From NCBI RefSeq assembly GCF_050624435.1, contig NC_134530.1, positions 148,962,721 through 149,026,720 on the forward strand: 64,000 bases of DNA, given 5' to 3'. Source of the DNA: Tenrec ecaudatus. Its lineage: Eukaryota > Chordata > Mammalia > Afrosoricida > Tenrecidae. The notes under the pieces are model-generated. The model was not told the origin of the DNA. It ran no database searches and worked only from the letters and a program-made list of their open reading frames with translations. The position numbers and the translations under genes were made by a program. Positions 23,544-34,790 of this stretch are shown here, in pieces; positions within the stretch are counted from its first letter, which is position 1; each line of letters begins with the position of its first letter.

Positions 23544-24984
23544 TTCAGATGTTGCTGTCGAGTTTTGTTTTCTTTCCCCACGAAACAAGCAGCAGCGTTC
23601 TGCCCAGAGGAAGTTAGGAAACAGTGGCACACCAGCTGATGTGCCTACCTACTGCAAAGTTCCTACTGGTACACGAGTCTTTCCCAGGAGCTTTCTGCAA
23701 AAATATTAGCCCAGAAAGATGAGACTTCTTGGGGAACTTACCTACACATAGGAGAGAAGACCTTTTGAAGATGGTCTGAATTCCGTGCCTCAGAGCCTCA
23801 CCTTAGCTAGTATAAAGGTTAATGAATAACTTTTATTGTTAAGAAGTCTGACTTTGAATTGAGGAAAAGTCTCTTGGGTAATTCTGTGAAGACATTCTTC
23901 CGGTTACATTCTATGTATGATGTAATCTAAACGAAGAGCTTGAAGTGATAACAGACCAGTGTTCAAATCCTGATAATAAAATTCTTGAGGGTAAGAAAGT
24001 ATTGCTACTAGGACTCCAGCTTATACATGCATGGCTTTATTCCAAACAAAACACGTTTAGGCATGTCTCTGCGATCAGTGGGTGGTGGCAGGCAAGTTCT
24101 CTCTGTAATACACTTGTCTTGGTCTCCTTAGGTTGCCTTTAAAAAACACAAACATCCAATCAAAAGAGTGGCCTCTCCAGGGCATCTACTGGGTCAGTAA
24201 AAGTGAACGCAGAGAAGTCAGCTCAGAAGGCTATGGCCATTGTTTTTGTTGTTTTTTTTGGGGGGGGAGACAGTTCAAAGGGTGGTCGTGATAAACTGCA
24301 CTCGTGTAAAAGGGCGAGGCGTCTTCTCCCATCACAACCATGCACCTGCTCATTCTGTGAGGGGAGAAAGGGCTGTGCTATGGGTAGTGCCTTGGGAACC
24401 CTTACTCCATTCACCCTATTTCTTTTCGATTTCTGTTTCTTCCCCGGATCCAAAGAAAATAGAAAGAGAACATGAGTTGAGTCTCTTAAGGATGCCAAAG
24501 CTGCAATTTTGATCCAATCTTAGTGATAGCAGAGGATTCTTTGAGGAAAGGCTTAGAGAAGTGGAAACCCTACTTTGAGAATTGTATTGTTAGTGGAGGA
24601 TATGTCAAGAAACAATAGCTTCACATTTTAAAAAATGGTTTCCATGGCTTCGTAGCCATACTTTTTGACTGACCCTCATATTCTGGGATCCTATCAGTTC
24701 CTGAGCACACATGTGCTGGGCACTGTGCCAATCCTTATAATAACTCAGAAACATGACACAGTCCCTGCCCTCATGGACCTTACCGTTCAGCAGAGGTGAC
24801 CTATTAATGACAGATCACACAGTTTCTTGTGCTGCTGAAGTGGAGTACTATGAAAGTGTAATGGGGAAAACCCTCCAGTGTTGGGAGATCTCCTTGAAGT
24901 AGTAACTGTAGTGAGCTCGGAAGAATAAAGTTGGCATTCATTAGGCAAACGGGAGCAATGAGACTGTCCCAGGTGGAACAAGTC
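23544..24984. other. upstream of BCL2L15; nothing firm
   Basis: Should contain the BCL2L15 5'UTR and promoter, but no CpG island or clear start is visible. An ancient repeat is suggested at about 24695-24785 (GTGCTGGGCACTGTGCCAAT, then GTCCCTGCCCTCATGGACCT). Confidence 0.4.
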
Positions 24985-25137
24985 CACTGCTCTCAAGTAG
25001 ATTCTAACGCATGACCCTCTAGGACAGAGTAGAAGCGGACTGCCTCATCTGTCTGCCGCAGTGCGGCTGGGGCCTAAACCATGGACCCTTTGGTTAGCCG
25101 CCCAGTGCATACTGCCCTGAGCCACGAGAGCTCCTGC
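24985..25137 (-). mobile_element. AfroSINE
   Basis: CCCTCTAGGACAGAGTAGAA and GGTTAGCCGCCCAGTGCATA, ending CGAGAGCTCCTG in reverse. Confidence 0.7.
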
Positions 25138-25344
25138 CGTGGACAGAACAGCACACATAAAAGTTGGAGGGGGTGGCAACTTGGGCACCGGAGGAATTGT
25201 AAACAACGGGGATAATTTAAAATATTCCACAGGGAAGTTGTGAGCATTAAATAAGAATATTTTACAAAGACCTTGCAGGGTCTGGCAGTCAGGAAATATT
25301 AACCACCTCCCATTAAACCCAGATGCGGCGCTCTCTCTTCTCCT

Positions 25345-25455
25345 GTGGAGTTCCACTCCTGGAAACTCACAGGGGCAGTCTACTCTGTCTTATAAGGTCG
25401 CTGTAGGACCCTGTGAGTTGGAATGGACTCAATGGCAGTGAGTTTGAAGATTTGT
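25345..25455 (+). mobile_element. AfroSINE 3' half
   Basis: GGAAACTCACAGGGGCAGTC and GGACTCAATGGCAGTGAGTT. Confidence 0.75.
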
Positions 25456-25577
25456 TAGCCCAAGGCCAAAGGGTCAGCATAAAAGGGCTTTAAGTAAGAT
25501 GCACTCTTAACAAAAGGATTTGTCTCACAGAGCTAGCGAGACACCTTAGAAAGCAGTTTAGAAGCCATCAGGGGTGA

Positions 25578-25760
25578 ACCGGAGCCTTGGTGGTAATGGT
25601 GGGCTGTGAACCACAGGTCAGAGATTCAAACCTATGAGCCACTCCATGGGAGAAGGATGGAGGCCATCTGCTCCCATAAAGATGTATAGCCTTGGAAACC
25701 CTTATGGGATAGCTGGGAATCTGAATCAACATGATGGGTGGGAGACGGGGAGTGGAGGGG
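25578..25760 (+). mobile_element. AfroSINE
   Basis: GGAGCCTTGGTGGTAATGGT and AAGATGTATAGCCTTGGAAA. The tail is short. Confidence 0.7.
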
Positions 25761-25849
25761 TTTGGACAGAGCCCTGTATTGGCTGCCCCCTTGATGTCAC
25801 TGAACCAGTGGGGGGTTGAGCTTGAATTCTAAGCACTTGGTTTACTGAA

Positions 25850-26005
25850 GGCTACGGCTTACAGACAGACTCATACAGTGGCTGCAACAACAGGCTCAGA
25901 CGCAGTAAGTGCGAGACAGGCACAGGGCCAGGCAGCGTTTCCTTCTGTTGTACATTGGATTGCCAAGAGTTTGCGCCAAATCGACCACACCTAACAACAT
26001 CAACA
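25850..26005 (+). mobile_element. RTE LINE 3' tail
   Basis: CAGTGGCTGCAACAACAGGC, GCAGCGTTTCCTTCTGTTGT and CACCTAACAACATCAAC. Confidence 0.65.
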
Positions 26006-26559
26006 ATGATTTACTCCATCATCAGTACGGGTCTTCACTCGTTTTGAGGCTTGATATAAATTCATGTCTTTGAGGTTTTCTCTGATTAGCCTGCAATGTA
26101 AAAAGCAATGCCTTCAGGCAAAGTATGTTTAAAACTTAACTCCTCTAGAGCCAGCCCAGGGAAGGATGGTATTGTTCGCAGGGACTTGGCTAGGTGTGCC
26201 TTTAATGGAAATTGGGGCACCTGGGTCACATGATCTTGAGCCATATACCACAGCTCAGGTGGTTGGAGGCTCCCCAAAAGCATCCCAGGCATGGTTCCTT
26301 TTCTGTTTACTTACTCCCATCTGGCCTAGGGATTCGTTGTTCTACCACCAATTGTGATTTTGTGACAAACTTCTTTTTTCCCGTAATTAGCAGTGTGGCC
26401 ATGATCCTTTGAACACCATGAAGGTCTCATGCTGAGAGTCTCCGAAAAATGATCTGTCTTGTCCTTGTCCTCTTTAAGACATAGTAAAGAGGCCTCTATA
26501 AAATATATTTTAATTTGACATCTTTTCCCCTAGAACAAGTGGCAGAAGCAGGGCTTAGA

Positions 26560-26750
26560 AGTGGTTCATTCTGGTTCATCCCCTGCTGAGAATTCTGATC
26601 CCTACCCCCACAAAGACGGAATCAGAATCTTCATATTGACAAGATCCCCAGGTGATTTTTATTTGGCATCTTATTAAAGCGTCAATTCTGAATCTGTATA
26701 CCTGGAGTAGAAATCGGAATTCTCAGCAGAGGTTCGAAACAGAATGAACT
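26560..26750. repeat. palindromic hAT-like relic
   Basis: The first ~44 bases (GGTTCATTCTGG..CTGAGAATTCTGATC) are complementary to the last ~44 (AATTCTCAGCAGAGG..CAGAATGAACT) at roughly 80 percent. The middle (AAGATCCCCAGGTGATTTTT) looks like MER5A. Probably an old non-autonomous hAT with long inverted ends. Confidence 0.4.
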
Positions 26751-26925
26751 AATTCAAAGTCCTGTCAGAAATAAGATTCATAAACCTTTTCAAGGGTCTC
26801 TGACCTGGTGACATTATTCAAAATATCCCCTACTAATAAGAAATTCAAACAGTTATTCAGAATGGAATTTATGTCTTGCACCATAATTAACCAAATCTGC
26901 TGTCTTTGCTTACATTCTAAAAATG

Positions 26926-26928
<3 letters not shown>

Positions 26929-26998
<70 letters not shown>
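26929..26998. repeat. (GA)n microsatellite
   Basis: About 35 uninterrupted GA units directly left of an RTE fragment. Confidence 0.97.
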
Positions 26999-27001
<3 letters not shown>

Positions 27002-27004
27002 TCA

Positions 27005-27385
27005 GTTGTATTGGGAGGCAGTCACTAGGGGTCATCATGTTAGTTCTGACTCAAAGCAATCCTATGTACAACGGAACGAAACACTATCGGATCCTACGCC
27101 ATCCTCACAATTGGTGTGTGATCGAGCCCATTGTTGCAGCTACTGTGCCAGTCCGTCTTGTTGAGGACCCTCCTCTTTCGAATAACCCTCTACCACGCAT
27201 GGTGTCCTCTTCCAGGCTTCCCGCTCTCCTAATAACATGCCCAGCGCACACTTGCCATCCCTGTCCCCAGAAGCATTCTGGCTAGATTTTTTCCAAGAGA
27301 GTTAGCTTGTGGTTGCTCTTCTGGCAAACCGGAGACTGTCAGAATCCTTCACCAGCACCGTAATTCAAATGCATCAGTGTACTCA
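27005..27385 (-). mobile_element. RTE LINE 3' end
   Basis: The plus strand shows the antisense wording: CCTATGTACAACGGAACGAA, GCCCATTGTTGCAGCTACTG and AGAAGCATTCTGGCTAGATT. Confidence 0.7.
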
Positions 27386-27574
27386 AGGGCCAAATTCATT
27401 TCCCATTACTGCACACTCAGACACAAACAGGCTGAAACTTCAGATACTAAGTAGGTTTCAGACATCTGTGGTCAGGAGGCCCTATAGAGATTTTTCTAGG
27501 TCAACCTTTTTTTCACACTAGCATTAGCCATGAAAACAATTTCTCCTACCTCCTTCAGGACCCTTACCTTAAAC

Positions 27575-27801
27575 CAGGCATCTCCAAACTAAGGCCCACG
27601 GGCCACATGCGGCCTGCCAAGGACATTTATCTGGCCTGCCTGGTGTTTTTGCCCCATTTGGTTTTTTTACTTCAAAATAAGATATGTGCAGTGTGCACAG
27701 GAATTTGTTCATAGTTTTTTTTTTAAAACTATAGTCTGGCCCTCCAATGGGTCTGAGGGACAGTGAACTGGCCCCCTGTTTAAAACATTTGAGGACCCCT
27801 G
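27575..27801 (-). mobile_element. non-autonomous hAT transposon (OposCharlie-like) with perfect 8-bp target duplication
   Basis: 227 bases with inverted ends: CAGGCATCTCCAAACTAAGG at the left and, read in reverse from the right, CAGGGGTCCTCAAATGTTTT. CCTTAAAC flanks both sides (27567-27574 and 27802-27809). The body contains TAAAACTATAGTCTGGCCCT and ATTTATCTGGCCTGCC. It resembles OposCharlie1-type elements that moved between species; the family name is from memory. Confidence 0.8.
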
Positions 27802-27809
27802 CCTTAAAC

Positions 27810-27906
27810 TATGAGATGAGGTTGTGGGCAAGGAATAAGTTACAGCAGGTGGCAAGAGCAGCAAGGGGAGGGGAACTTCTGTCCTCCTCATTTTCTAGTC
27901 ATACTT
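27810..27906 (-). repeat. inverted duplicate, copy A (pairs with 29776-29868)
   Basis: The reverse complement matches 29776-29868 with about 5 differences in 90 bases (ATTCCTTGCCCACA, TCTTGCCACCTG). It lacks the hAT insertion present in copy B. Weaker similarity continues to about 27930. Confidence 0.8.
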
Positions 27907-28557
27907 AGGAGGACGGTAGTGGAGCACGGCCTTAAACTATATTGAAATAATTCTCCCTGGCACCAGCAGGCTCATTCATCTCTCATGCTGTAGCTAGAAA
28001 TTCTCCTAGAGCCTTGGCGGTAAGGTACTGTGGTTAGCTGTACATGTGCTGCCCATGTTGTTGATTTTTACTTTCTTCCTATTGACACCATTAAAACCGA
28101 CCAAAAGATCACCCACATCTTGAGGCCACACTGTGTCAAGGACTCTTTGTCTCCCTTCCCTTTTCCTCACTGAGAAGACCCCTTCAGCTTGGCAAGTAGA
28201 CAAACCCACTTTGTTCCCCTCCATCTACAGCATATTAAGGGAGGCTTTCTGGGTGTGGAACAGATCTCCATGTCAACCCCCTTGGAAGCAAAGGACACCA
28301 TCCCTGTGTTACAATTACCATGTGAAATGATGAAGTCAAGACAAACATCCTGGGTATATGTTCATTATTTACCGAGAGCTTAAGAGAACTCACTTTCATT
28401 TTGCATCTCAAGCTCATCATTGTATCAAATAAATTTACAACACACTCTCCAACTAATCCACAGAAGCAAGCAAAGAACATACATATGTCATATTCTGATC
28501 TTGATTTCTTTGCATCATCCTAGATAATCAAAGTTGTGAGACTATATAAAATCGAGC

Positions 28558-28765
28558 CCTGGCAGTGTCGTGCATTATGAGGTGGGCTGCTAACCACAAG
28601 GTCAACAGTTCGAAACCACCAGTTTCTGCACTGGAGAAATATGAGACTTTCTACGCCTGTGGAGATTTACAGCCTCAGAAACCCACAGGGTCAGTTCTAT
28701 CTTGTCCTACAGGGTGCTGTGACTTGGAATTGGCTGAATGGCAGAGTTTGGTTTGGTGGTTTGGA
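28558..28765 (+). mobile_element. AfroSINE
   Basis: GGGCTGCTAACCACAAGGTC, AGATTTACAGCCTCAGAAAC and GAATGGCAGAGTTTGGTTTG. Confidence 0.85.
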
Positions 28766-28932
28766 GGACTACATACAGCGGCCTTGCTCATTGGGAAGAC
28801 AAGGCAGACTTTCCTCCTGCTAACTTATTTCTGTGTCTTTAACGTAGCACCCTCCCTAACCACTCCTTCCTTCCAACCCACATATCCTCACACTTAACAG
28901 TTCTAATAGCGTGTTCCTAATTATGACTAGAC

Positions 28933-29775
28933 CAGGGGTACTCCATAGGTCGATCGCGATCTACTAGTCGATCACAAATGTACTGTGGGTAGATTGCATG
29001 ACATTAAAAAAATGGACATAAGCCTGTCCTCAATCCTCCCACTTAATTCATAGACAGTGCAGCCAATCAGATGTAATCTTAGGTGCCAAATGCATGCACA
29101 AACAACTATGCTAAATGCAGCAACACTGACAAGTTATTGCCAATATTTATACCCTGTTTTTTTTCTCTTAAATGTAATAAAGGGTATTAAAATGAGTGGG
29201 GGAGCTGGACCAAGTAAGAAGACAAAAACGTATCACTTTCATACAGAATGGGAGAGTTTGACACTACAAGCCGACATTCGGCTGAAGTCCAGAGTGTGTG
29301 AACAGTTCTGGAACTTACTCGCAGAGGGAAAGGACCCAAACATGAGAACATGTGCTGCCTCCTTGACTGCATTACCCGGCTCTACTCATTTATGTGAGTC
29401 AGCCTCTTACCACATAACAATCATTCAGTCCAAGCACCGTTCCACCAGGACTGAAGATCATTGGGAAGTGTGCTTGAGGCTGGCTGTCAGCAGCTCCTGT
29501 CTGGGCTATGCATCCCTGGCTCAGTCCATTCAGTGCAAGTCATCAGAGTAAACTCAGGTCATGACAAAAAATGTCCATAGTTAATTGTGTTGTTTTGTGC
29601 AATATGGTTCATGCAGTTATACAAGGTACATAAACAAACATTGTACATATAAAGAATTATCAATGCATTTATGAATCAATGTAGTAAAAGTGCTTTGCAT
29701 TTTTGTGGTTGGTAAATCGTTTTGACTTGGTCATTTTATAAGGAGCTCGCATGCTGAAAAAGTATGAGCCCCCTG
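28933..29775 (+). mobile_element. hAT transposon, internally deleted, with transposase remnant and 8-bp target duplication
   Basis: 843 bases with inverted ends CAGGGGTACTCC and, from the right, CAGGGGGCTCAT. Target duplication GACTAGAC / GACTAGAA (28925-28932 and 29776-29783), near the hAT nTCTAGAn preference. The left end carries GGTCGATCGCGATCTACTAG. Inside is a short open frame made of the start and end of a hAT transposase. It inserted into copy B of the inverted duplicate. Confidence 0.85.
29192..29551 (+). pseudogene. hAT transposase deletion derivative, still open (119 codons)
   Basis: Starts MSGGAGPSKKTKTYHFHTEW, typical of the transposase N-terminus, then passes directly into C-terminal sequence (RTCAASLTALPGSTHLCESA, RSTRTEDHWEVCLRLAVSSS, SIQCKSSE), the hAT dimerisation region. 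The BED finger and RNase H-like catalytic core are missing, so it cannot transpose. The fused frame has no stop. Confidence 0.75.
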
Positions 29776-29868
29776 GACTAGAAAATGAGGAGGACAGAAT
29801 TTCCCCTCCCCTTGCTTCTCTTGCCACCTGCCGTAACTTATTCCTTGCCCACAGCTTCATCTCATTAT
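29776..29868 (+). repeat. inverted duplicate, copy B
   Basis: Partner of 27810-27906 in opposite orientation. Its left continuation lies before the hAT element (CCTAATTATGACTAGA, to 28931; copy A reads CCTAAGTATGACTAGA). Confidence 0.8.
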
Positions 29869-29999
29869 ATCACTGGCTCAGAGTCATCATCTGCACCAAG
29901 TGTGTCCGTGGGTGAGGATACATGGGCACAACTCATCCCAAAACGGAAACCTTTGACTAAGAAAATAGGGTCTTTGGGTGGCACAGCTGGTTATGCTCA

Positions 30000-30190
30000 A
30001 CTCCCGCCCACTGCCATCGACTTGATTCTGGCTCATATGGACCCCGTATAAGGTCAACAACTTATATTGGTTAAATCTTTACAGGAGCAGGCAGCCTCAT
30101 CTTTCTCCCATGGACCAGCTGGTGGGTTTGAACTACCAATCTTGCCGTTAGCAGTTCAGTGCTTGCTTACCAGACAGCACCATGAAAGTT
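30000..30190 (-). mobile_element. AfroSINE
   Basis: CCCACTGCCATCGACTTGAT, GTTTGAACTACCAATCTTGC and GTTAGCAGTTCAGTGCTTGC. Confidence 0.75.
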
Positions 30191-30339
30191 TGACTACTAA
30201 CTTCAGTAATAATAGGTTGGTGGCATCGTGACCGGCACACGATGCCACCAGCACTCCCTTTAGTCTCCTTCAACAATAGCAACAACAAAATGCCATCAAA
30301 ATAGTGCCGTCTTCAGGATCTGCCAGGCCACTTCAACTG

Positions 30340-30520
30340 AAGATGGAGTTCAGTTCAGAAGGGTATACGCAACGGTTTTGTGGAATCCGGAAGGTCTGTG
30401 ACTTCAAACCCACCAGCTGCTCCACAGGTGGAAGATGCGGCTGTCTGCTCCTGTCAAGTTTTGAAAGTCCACAGAAGCACTTATATTCGGAATCAACTTG
30501 GTGGCACTCAGTTTTTGTTT
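30340..30520 (+). mobile_element. AfroSINE (diverged)
   Basis: TTCAAACCCACCAGCTGCTC, GGCTGTCTGCTCCTGTCAAG and a degraded tail. Confidence 0.6.
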
Positions 30521-30545
30521 TCTAAAGAGACTAAGACAACTGTAA

Positions 30546-30740
30546 GGAGCCCTGGCGATATAGTGGTTTACTTGTTGGGCTACTAACCTTAAAGTCAGTA
30601 GTTCAAAACCACCCGGGGGAAAGAGAAAGCTTTCTACTCCTGTAAAGAGTTAACAGTCTCAGAAACTCATGGGGCAGTTTTACTCTGTCCTACAGGGTGA
30701 CTATGAGTCAGAATCGAATTGATGGCAGTGAGTATGTTAA
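30546..30740 (+). mobile_element. AfroSINE, near full length
   Basis: AGGAGCCCTGGCGATATAGT, GGGCAGTTTTACTCTGTCCT and GAATCGAATTGATGGCAGTG. Confidence 0.9.
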
Positions 30741-31239
30741 ACAAGTGTATTACAAAGAGAATTTGTCTGCGGCCATCCACGAATCCACAGACATGCTTAA
30801 GCATGTTTTGTTTGTAATAAACCCTAGCATGTATGAACTAGAACCCTAATAACAATACTTTTTGATTACCCTTATATGTTGATATGAAAGGGATGGAAAA
30901 ATTACAACAGAATTCCCATTGGGAAAGGGGGTGAGTGGGAGATCTATAAGTTACACTAGACTAGAGAATAAAATCAGTCAGGAATCATGAAAATGATGTC
31001 TTTGCAATGTTCCACAGTACTTCTGCCCTTCTCAGGTATCACCACGTGTTACATACTGCTCAGACTGTAGAAGATCGTTGTACTGAAAGTACAGCATCAA
31101 CTGCTTCCATGGATTTTGAAAGATTGCTATCCACGTATATTGCATCCTCAAATCATAAGTCTGCAGAGATCATAAAAGACACTTCTAGGGCAGAGGGAAT
31201 ATTAAAAATTAACTTCATGGTGCAAAGTTTGGGTCATTT

Positions 31240-32150
31240 AAAAATGTTTTATTGGGGGCTCATACAAGTCTTATCACAATCCATACATATATCCATTGTG
31301 TCAAGCACATTTGTACATTTGTTGCCATCATCATTCTCAAAACATTTTCTTTCTGCTTGAGCCCTTGGTATCAGCTTTTTTCTCTCCTTCCCCGCTACCC
31401 CCTCCCTCATGAACCCTTGATAATTTATAAATTATTTTTATTTTGTCCTATCTTACACTGTCCAACATCTCCCTTCACCCATTTTCCTGTTGTCCATCTC
31501 CCAGGAAGGAGGTCACATGCAGATCCTTGTAATCGGTTCCCCCTTTCCACCCCACTCTCCCTCCACCCTCCCAGTATCGCCACTCTCACCACTGGTCCTG
31601 AAGGGATCATCCATCCTGGATTCCCTGTATTTCCAGCTCCTATCTGTACCAGTGTATATCCTGTTCTAGGCAGATTTGTAAGAATTGGGATCATGATAGT
31701 GGGTGGGGAGGAAGCATTTAGGAACTAGAGGAAAGTTGTATGTTTCATTGTTGCTACACTGCAGTCTGGCTGGCTCGTTTCCTCCTTGCAACCCTTCTGT
31801 AAAGGGATGTCCAGGTGCTTACAGATGGGCTGTGGGTCCGCACTCCCCCTCATTCACAATGATTTTTTTGTTCTTTGATGCCTGATACCTGATCCTTTTG
31901 ATACCTCATGATCGCACAGGCTGGTGCACTTCTTCCATGTGGGCTTTGTTGCTTCTGAGCTAGATGGTTGCTTGTTTACCTTCAAGCCTTTAAGACCTCA
32001 GACACTATATCTATTGATAACTGGGCACCATCAGCTTTCTTCACCACATTTGCTGCATATGCACCCATTTGTTTTCAGCGATTGTATCGGGAAGATGAGC
32101 ACACAGTATGATTTTTTGTTCTTTGATGCCTGACAATGATCCCTTCAACA
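31240..32150 (-). mobile_element. 5'-truncated L1 3'UTR copy with 11-bp target duplication
   Basis: Reverse of the 3'UTR at 5400-6300 (TTTTATTGGGGGCTCATACA at the 3' end; CCATGTGGGCTTTGTTGCTT inside). TTGGGTCATTT flanks it at 31229-31239 and 32151-32161. A clean retrotransposition event. Confidence 0.9.
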
Positions 32151-32174
32151 TTGGGTCATTTTTTTTTTCTCTCA

Positions 32175-32370
32175 CTCAAACTCACTGCTATTGAGTTGAT
32201 TTTGAGTGATCCTATAAACTAAGTGTCTCCACCCCTGTGTTTCCAAGATTATACATCTTTAGGGGAATAAAAAGCCTCTTTTATACTCAGAGAAGTTGGT
32301 GGTCTCGAACTACTGAGCTTATAGTTAGCAGCCAAACGTGTAGCCCATTATGCCAGGAAGGGTACCATAA
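32175..32370 (-). mobile_element. AfroSINE
   Basis: AAACTCACTGCTATTGAGTT, AGGGGAATAAAAAGCCTCTT and ATAGTTAGCAGCCAAACGTG. Directly follows the L1 target duplication. Confidence 0.8.
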
Positions 32371-32854
32371 TTTTGCTTCTAAGTAGTAAAATCTAGCTAC
32401 AGTTAAGTTCTTTCCTGGGGTCACTTTAAAATAACACTTTCCCAAAGCAGCCACTTCATATTCTACTCTGCCCTTTCATTATAGAAATGCAACCAAATGC
32501 AAATGCAACCCCCCTGCTGCAGAGTTGATTCTGTTCATAGAAAAGCTATCAGAGATCGAATCGTCGAAAAGCTTCAACAGTTGGGATCGTCTTAGTAACA
32601 TTAGTTATTCGTTAGTTGAGCCAAAACTCTCTTAAGGTTATCATTTCAGATATTGTCTTTAATTTCCAAAAAACGAGTAGACTTTCTCCTACCTGCACCC
32701 TCCTCGCTTGCAACACCTTAAACTGGCAGCACTCCATGCTTCATTTGTATTTCATTCAGCTCCTCATGACTCAGCCCTGGTTTAACTGAGCATGTCAAAA
32801 TATGCAAAAGGAAATTCTCAGATTGTTCTGAGTCCCAGGATTCATTGCCTGGAT

Positions 32855-33262
32855 CAGTGGTTCTCAACTAACTAGTAGGAACCTTTAATGTCTGGAGACA
32901 ATTTTTAATGATTACAACTCAGGGTTGTCCTGGGGTCTACTGGTTAAGAGTTCGAAGCCAAACCACAGCTGCTGCTCATCTTAGGGAGTCTGTAGAACAA
33001 CAGCACAAGCACTCTGGAGTGCTTCCAAGACTGTCATCACTAGGGGAGCAGACTGCCCCCATTTCACATGTACTATGGCTGGTAAAGTTCAAACTCCCCA
33101 CCTTTGGTCAGCAGCTGAGCACTTTAAGCCCTGGCTCACCAGGGCTCCATGTGTAGAGGCCAGGCAGGCTAATCATCACCCTGAACCGTATGGGGATCGC
33201 CCCCTCTAGCCAGTAATCAGCAGGCCCCAAATGTTAACAGTACTGCTGTCGAGAAGCCAGTG
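32855..33262 (+). mobile_element. MER20-like hAT element split by an AfroSINE
   Basis: Left part CAGTGGTTCTCAAC.. and AATGTCTGGAGACAATTTTT, right part TGTAGAGGCCAGGCAGGCTA and GGCCCCAAATGTTAACAGTA, together read like MER20. The reversed AfroSINE (about 32945-33150, GGTCAGCAGCTGAGCACTTT, CACCAGGGCTCC) is inserted between them. Confidence 0.6.
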
Positions 33263-34239
33263 TCTAGATGAAATCCTATTTTCTGTATGGGTGATATGAA
33301 AAACACACTTCACGGCACATTACAGCAAAGGGTCCAAACAGAAAGGCCTACAAAGTGAGTAACAGTCCAGGAGGAAGACACGATCCAGAAGAATCAACCA
33401 TAGGAACCAAAGGGCAGCCTCTGCCTGAAAGCACAGTTCAGGAGGGAGGTGGGAAGGGCTGGCCATGAAGAAGGAATGAAAATGGGGAATCCACAGGGTG
33501 GGGGAAGGGTGCAGCCACATTGAAAGAACTGGATGCTTGATCATGAAATAAACTGTACAGACATTGTTGAATGGAAGACTAACATGCTCTGTATACTTTC
33601 ACCCCCAAATGGAGCGAATTCCACATGGGAAGCCTCGTGAGCAAACTCAAAACCCAGGCCCTTACCAAAAATTGTCCTGTCGTTACACCTACTAAGCGTC
33701 AAGTTGAAGTGGCGGGTGAACATATATCTAAGAGATGCACACCCCATCATTGCACCTGGGCGGTAGAAATATGCAAAGTAGACTGAACACCAAAGACTAT
33801 GCCTTTGGTGTATTTGAAGCCTTCTGAAGTGCCAAGCTTGCTATCATTCTTCTGTGTGGAAATCTTTAACTTAGGAATCTCGTACGTAAACATCAGTGCC
33901 ACCGATGTAACACTACGTAGAATTTTCTTTTAGAAATGAGAATTGGAAAGTTTCTTCCTCTCCACTGTCCATTCTTTATCTGTTGCCAGTCACACCAACT
34001 GCCAACTCTTTTAGTGAAATCTGAGGCTCAACTGTGTCAACACTGTCAGCCCTCGGAGCCCGGGCACTTGTGTAGCTCCCCATTCCACCCAGGCTGGTCT
34101 GCACTGGTCTCGTCACTTTCCCTGCTCAGGACCCTGGCCTCATCTTAATTTGGCCATTATCTTACCTGTTCTTACCAGAAGCTGTTACACTGAGTGTATA
34201 AAATAGGCCAGGTACAAATAAAATGAAAAGTAGACAAGA
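33263..34239. other. intergenic, nothing recognised
   Basis: No splice-framed conserved peptide, no nameable repeat. Confidence 0.4.
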
Positions 34240-34790
34240 GATGTGTTATTCCAGGCAGGCTAGAGAAAGAAATCCATAGACACTCTCATATGTGTATAAG
34301 AAAGAGCTTTAGATACAAGAGCAGTTGAATATTGAGAAAACATCCCAGTCCAGTCCAGATCAAGTCCATAAGTCCGATATTAGTCCATATGTCCAATACC
34401 AATCTATAAAGTTCTCTTCCGACTCATGAAACACATGCAATGATACTGAATGTCGGAAGATTACAGGCCAGTGGGTGCAAAGTCTGGTGGATCCAGTGGA
34501 GGATGAAGCATCTCAGCACTGGCAGGGGTCTCCATGTGGCTCCTCCAGTTCCCAGGGTAGGGGATCTATCAGCGTAGTGCCATGTATCTTGAGAGCACCT
34601 CTCAGGGAGTGAGCAGAGTCTCCCTCCATCAAGGAGGAAAAATAGGAATTCCCATAATCCTTGGGGGAAGGTCATGCCCACACAGAGGCCTCATTAGCTA
34701 TACAATGATTGACAGACTAGACTCCGCCCCCTCACTCTTAATCCTCTCAAGTCCTAACTTGACACCAGATTATGTAACTACTACGAGAGA
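34240..34790 (-). mobile_element. second copy of the ~0.5-kb retroelement family
   Basis: Reverse complement shares several blocks with 8165-8688, including the terminal CTTATACACATATGAGAGTG..GGATTTCTTTCTCTA and GGAGACCCCTGCCAGTGCTG. Possibly a solo LTR of an old ERVL/MaLR-type fossil; no coding parts. Confidence 0.5.

Noticed and set aside
26808-27285. Frames with long RE repeats
   Set aside because: Direct translation of the GA microsatellite.
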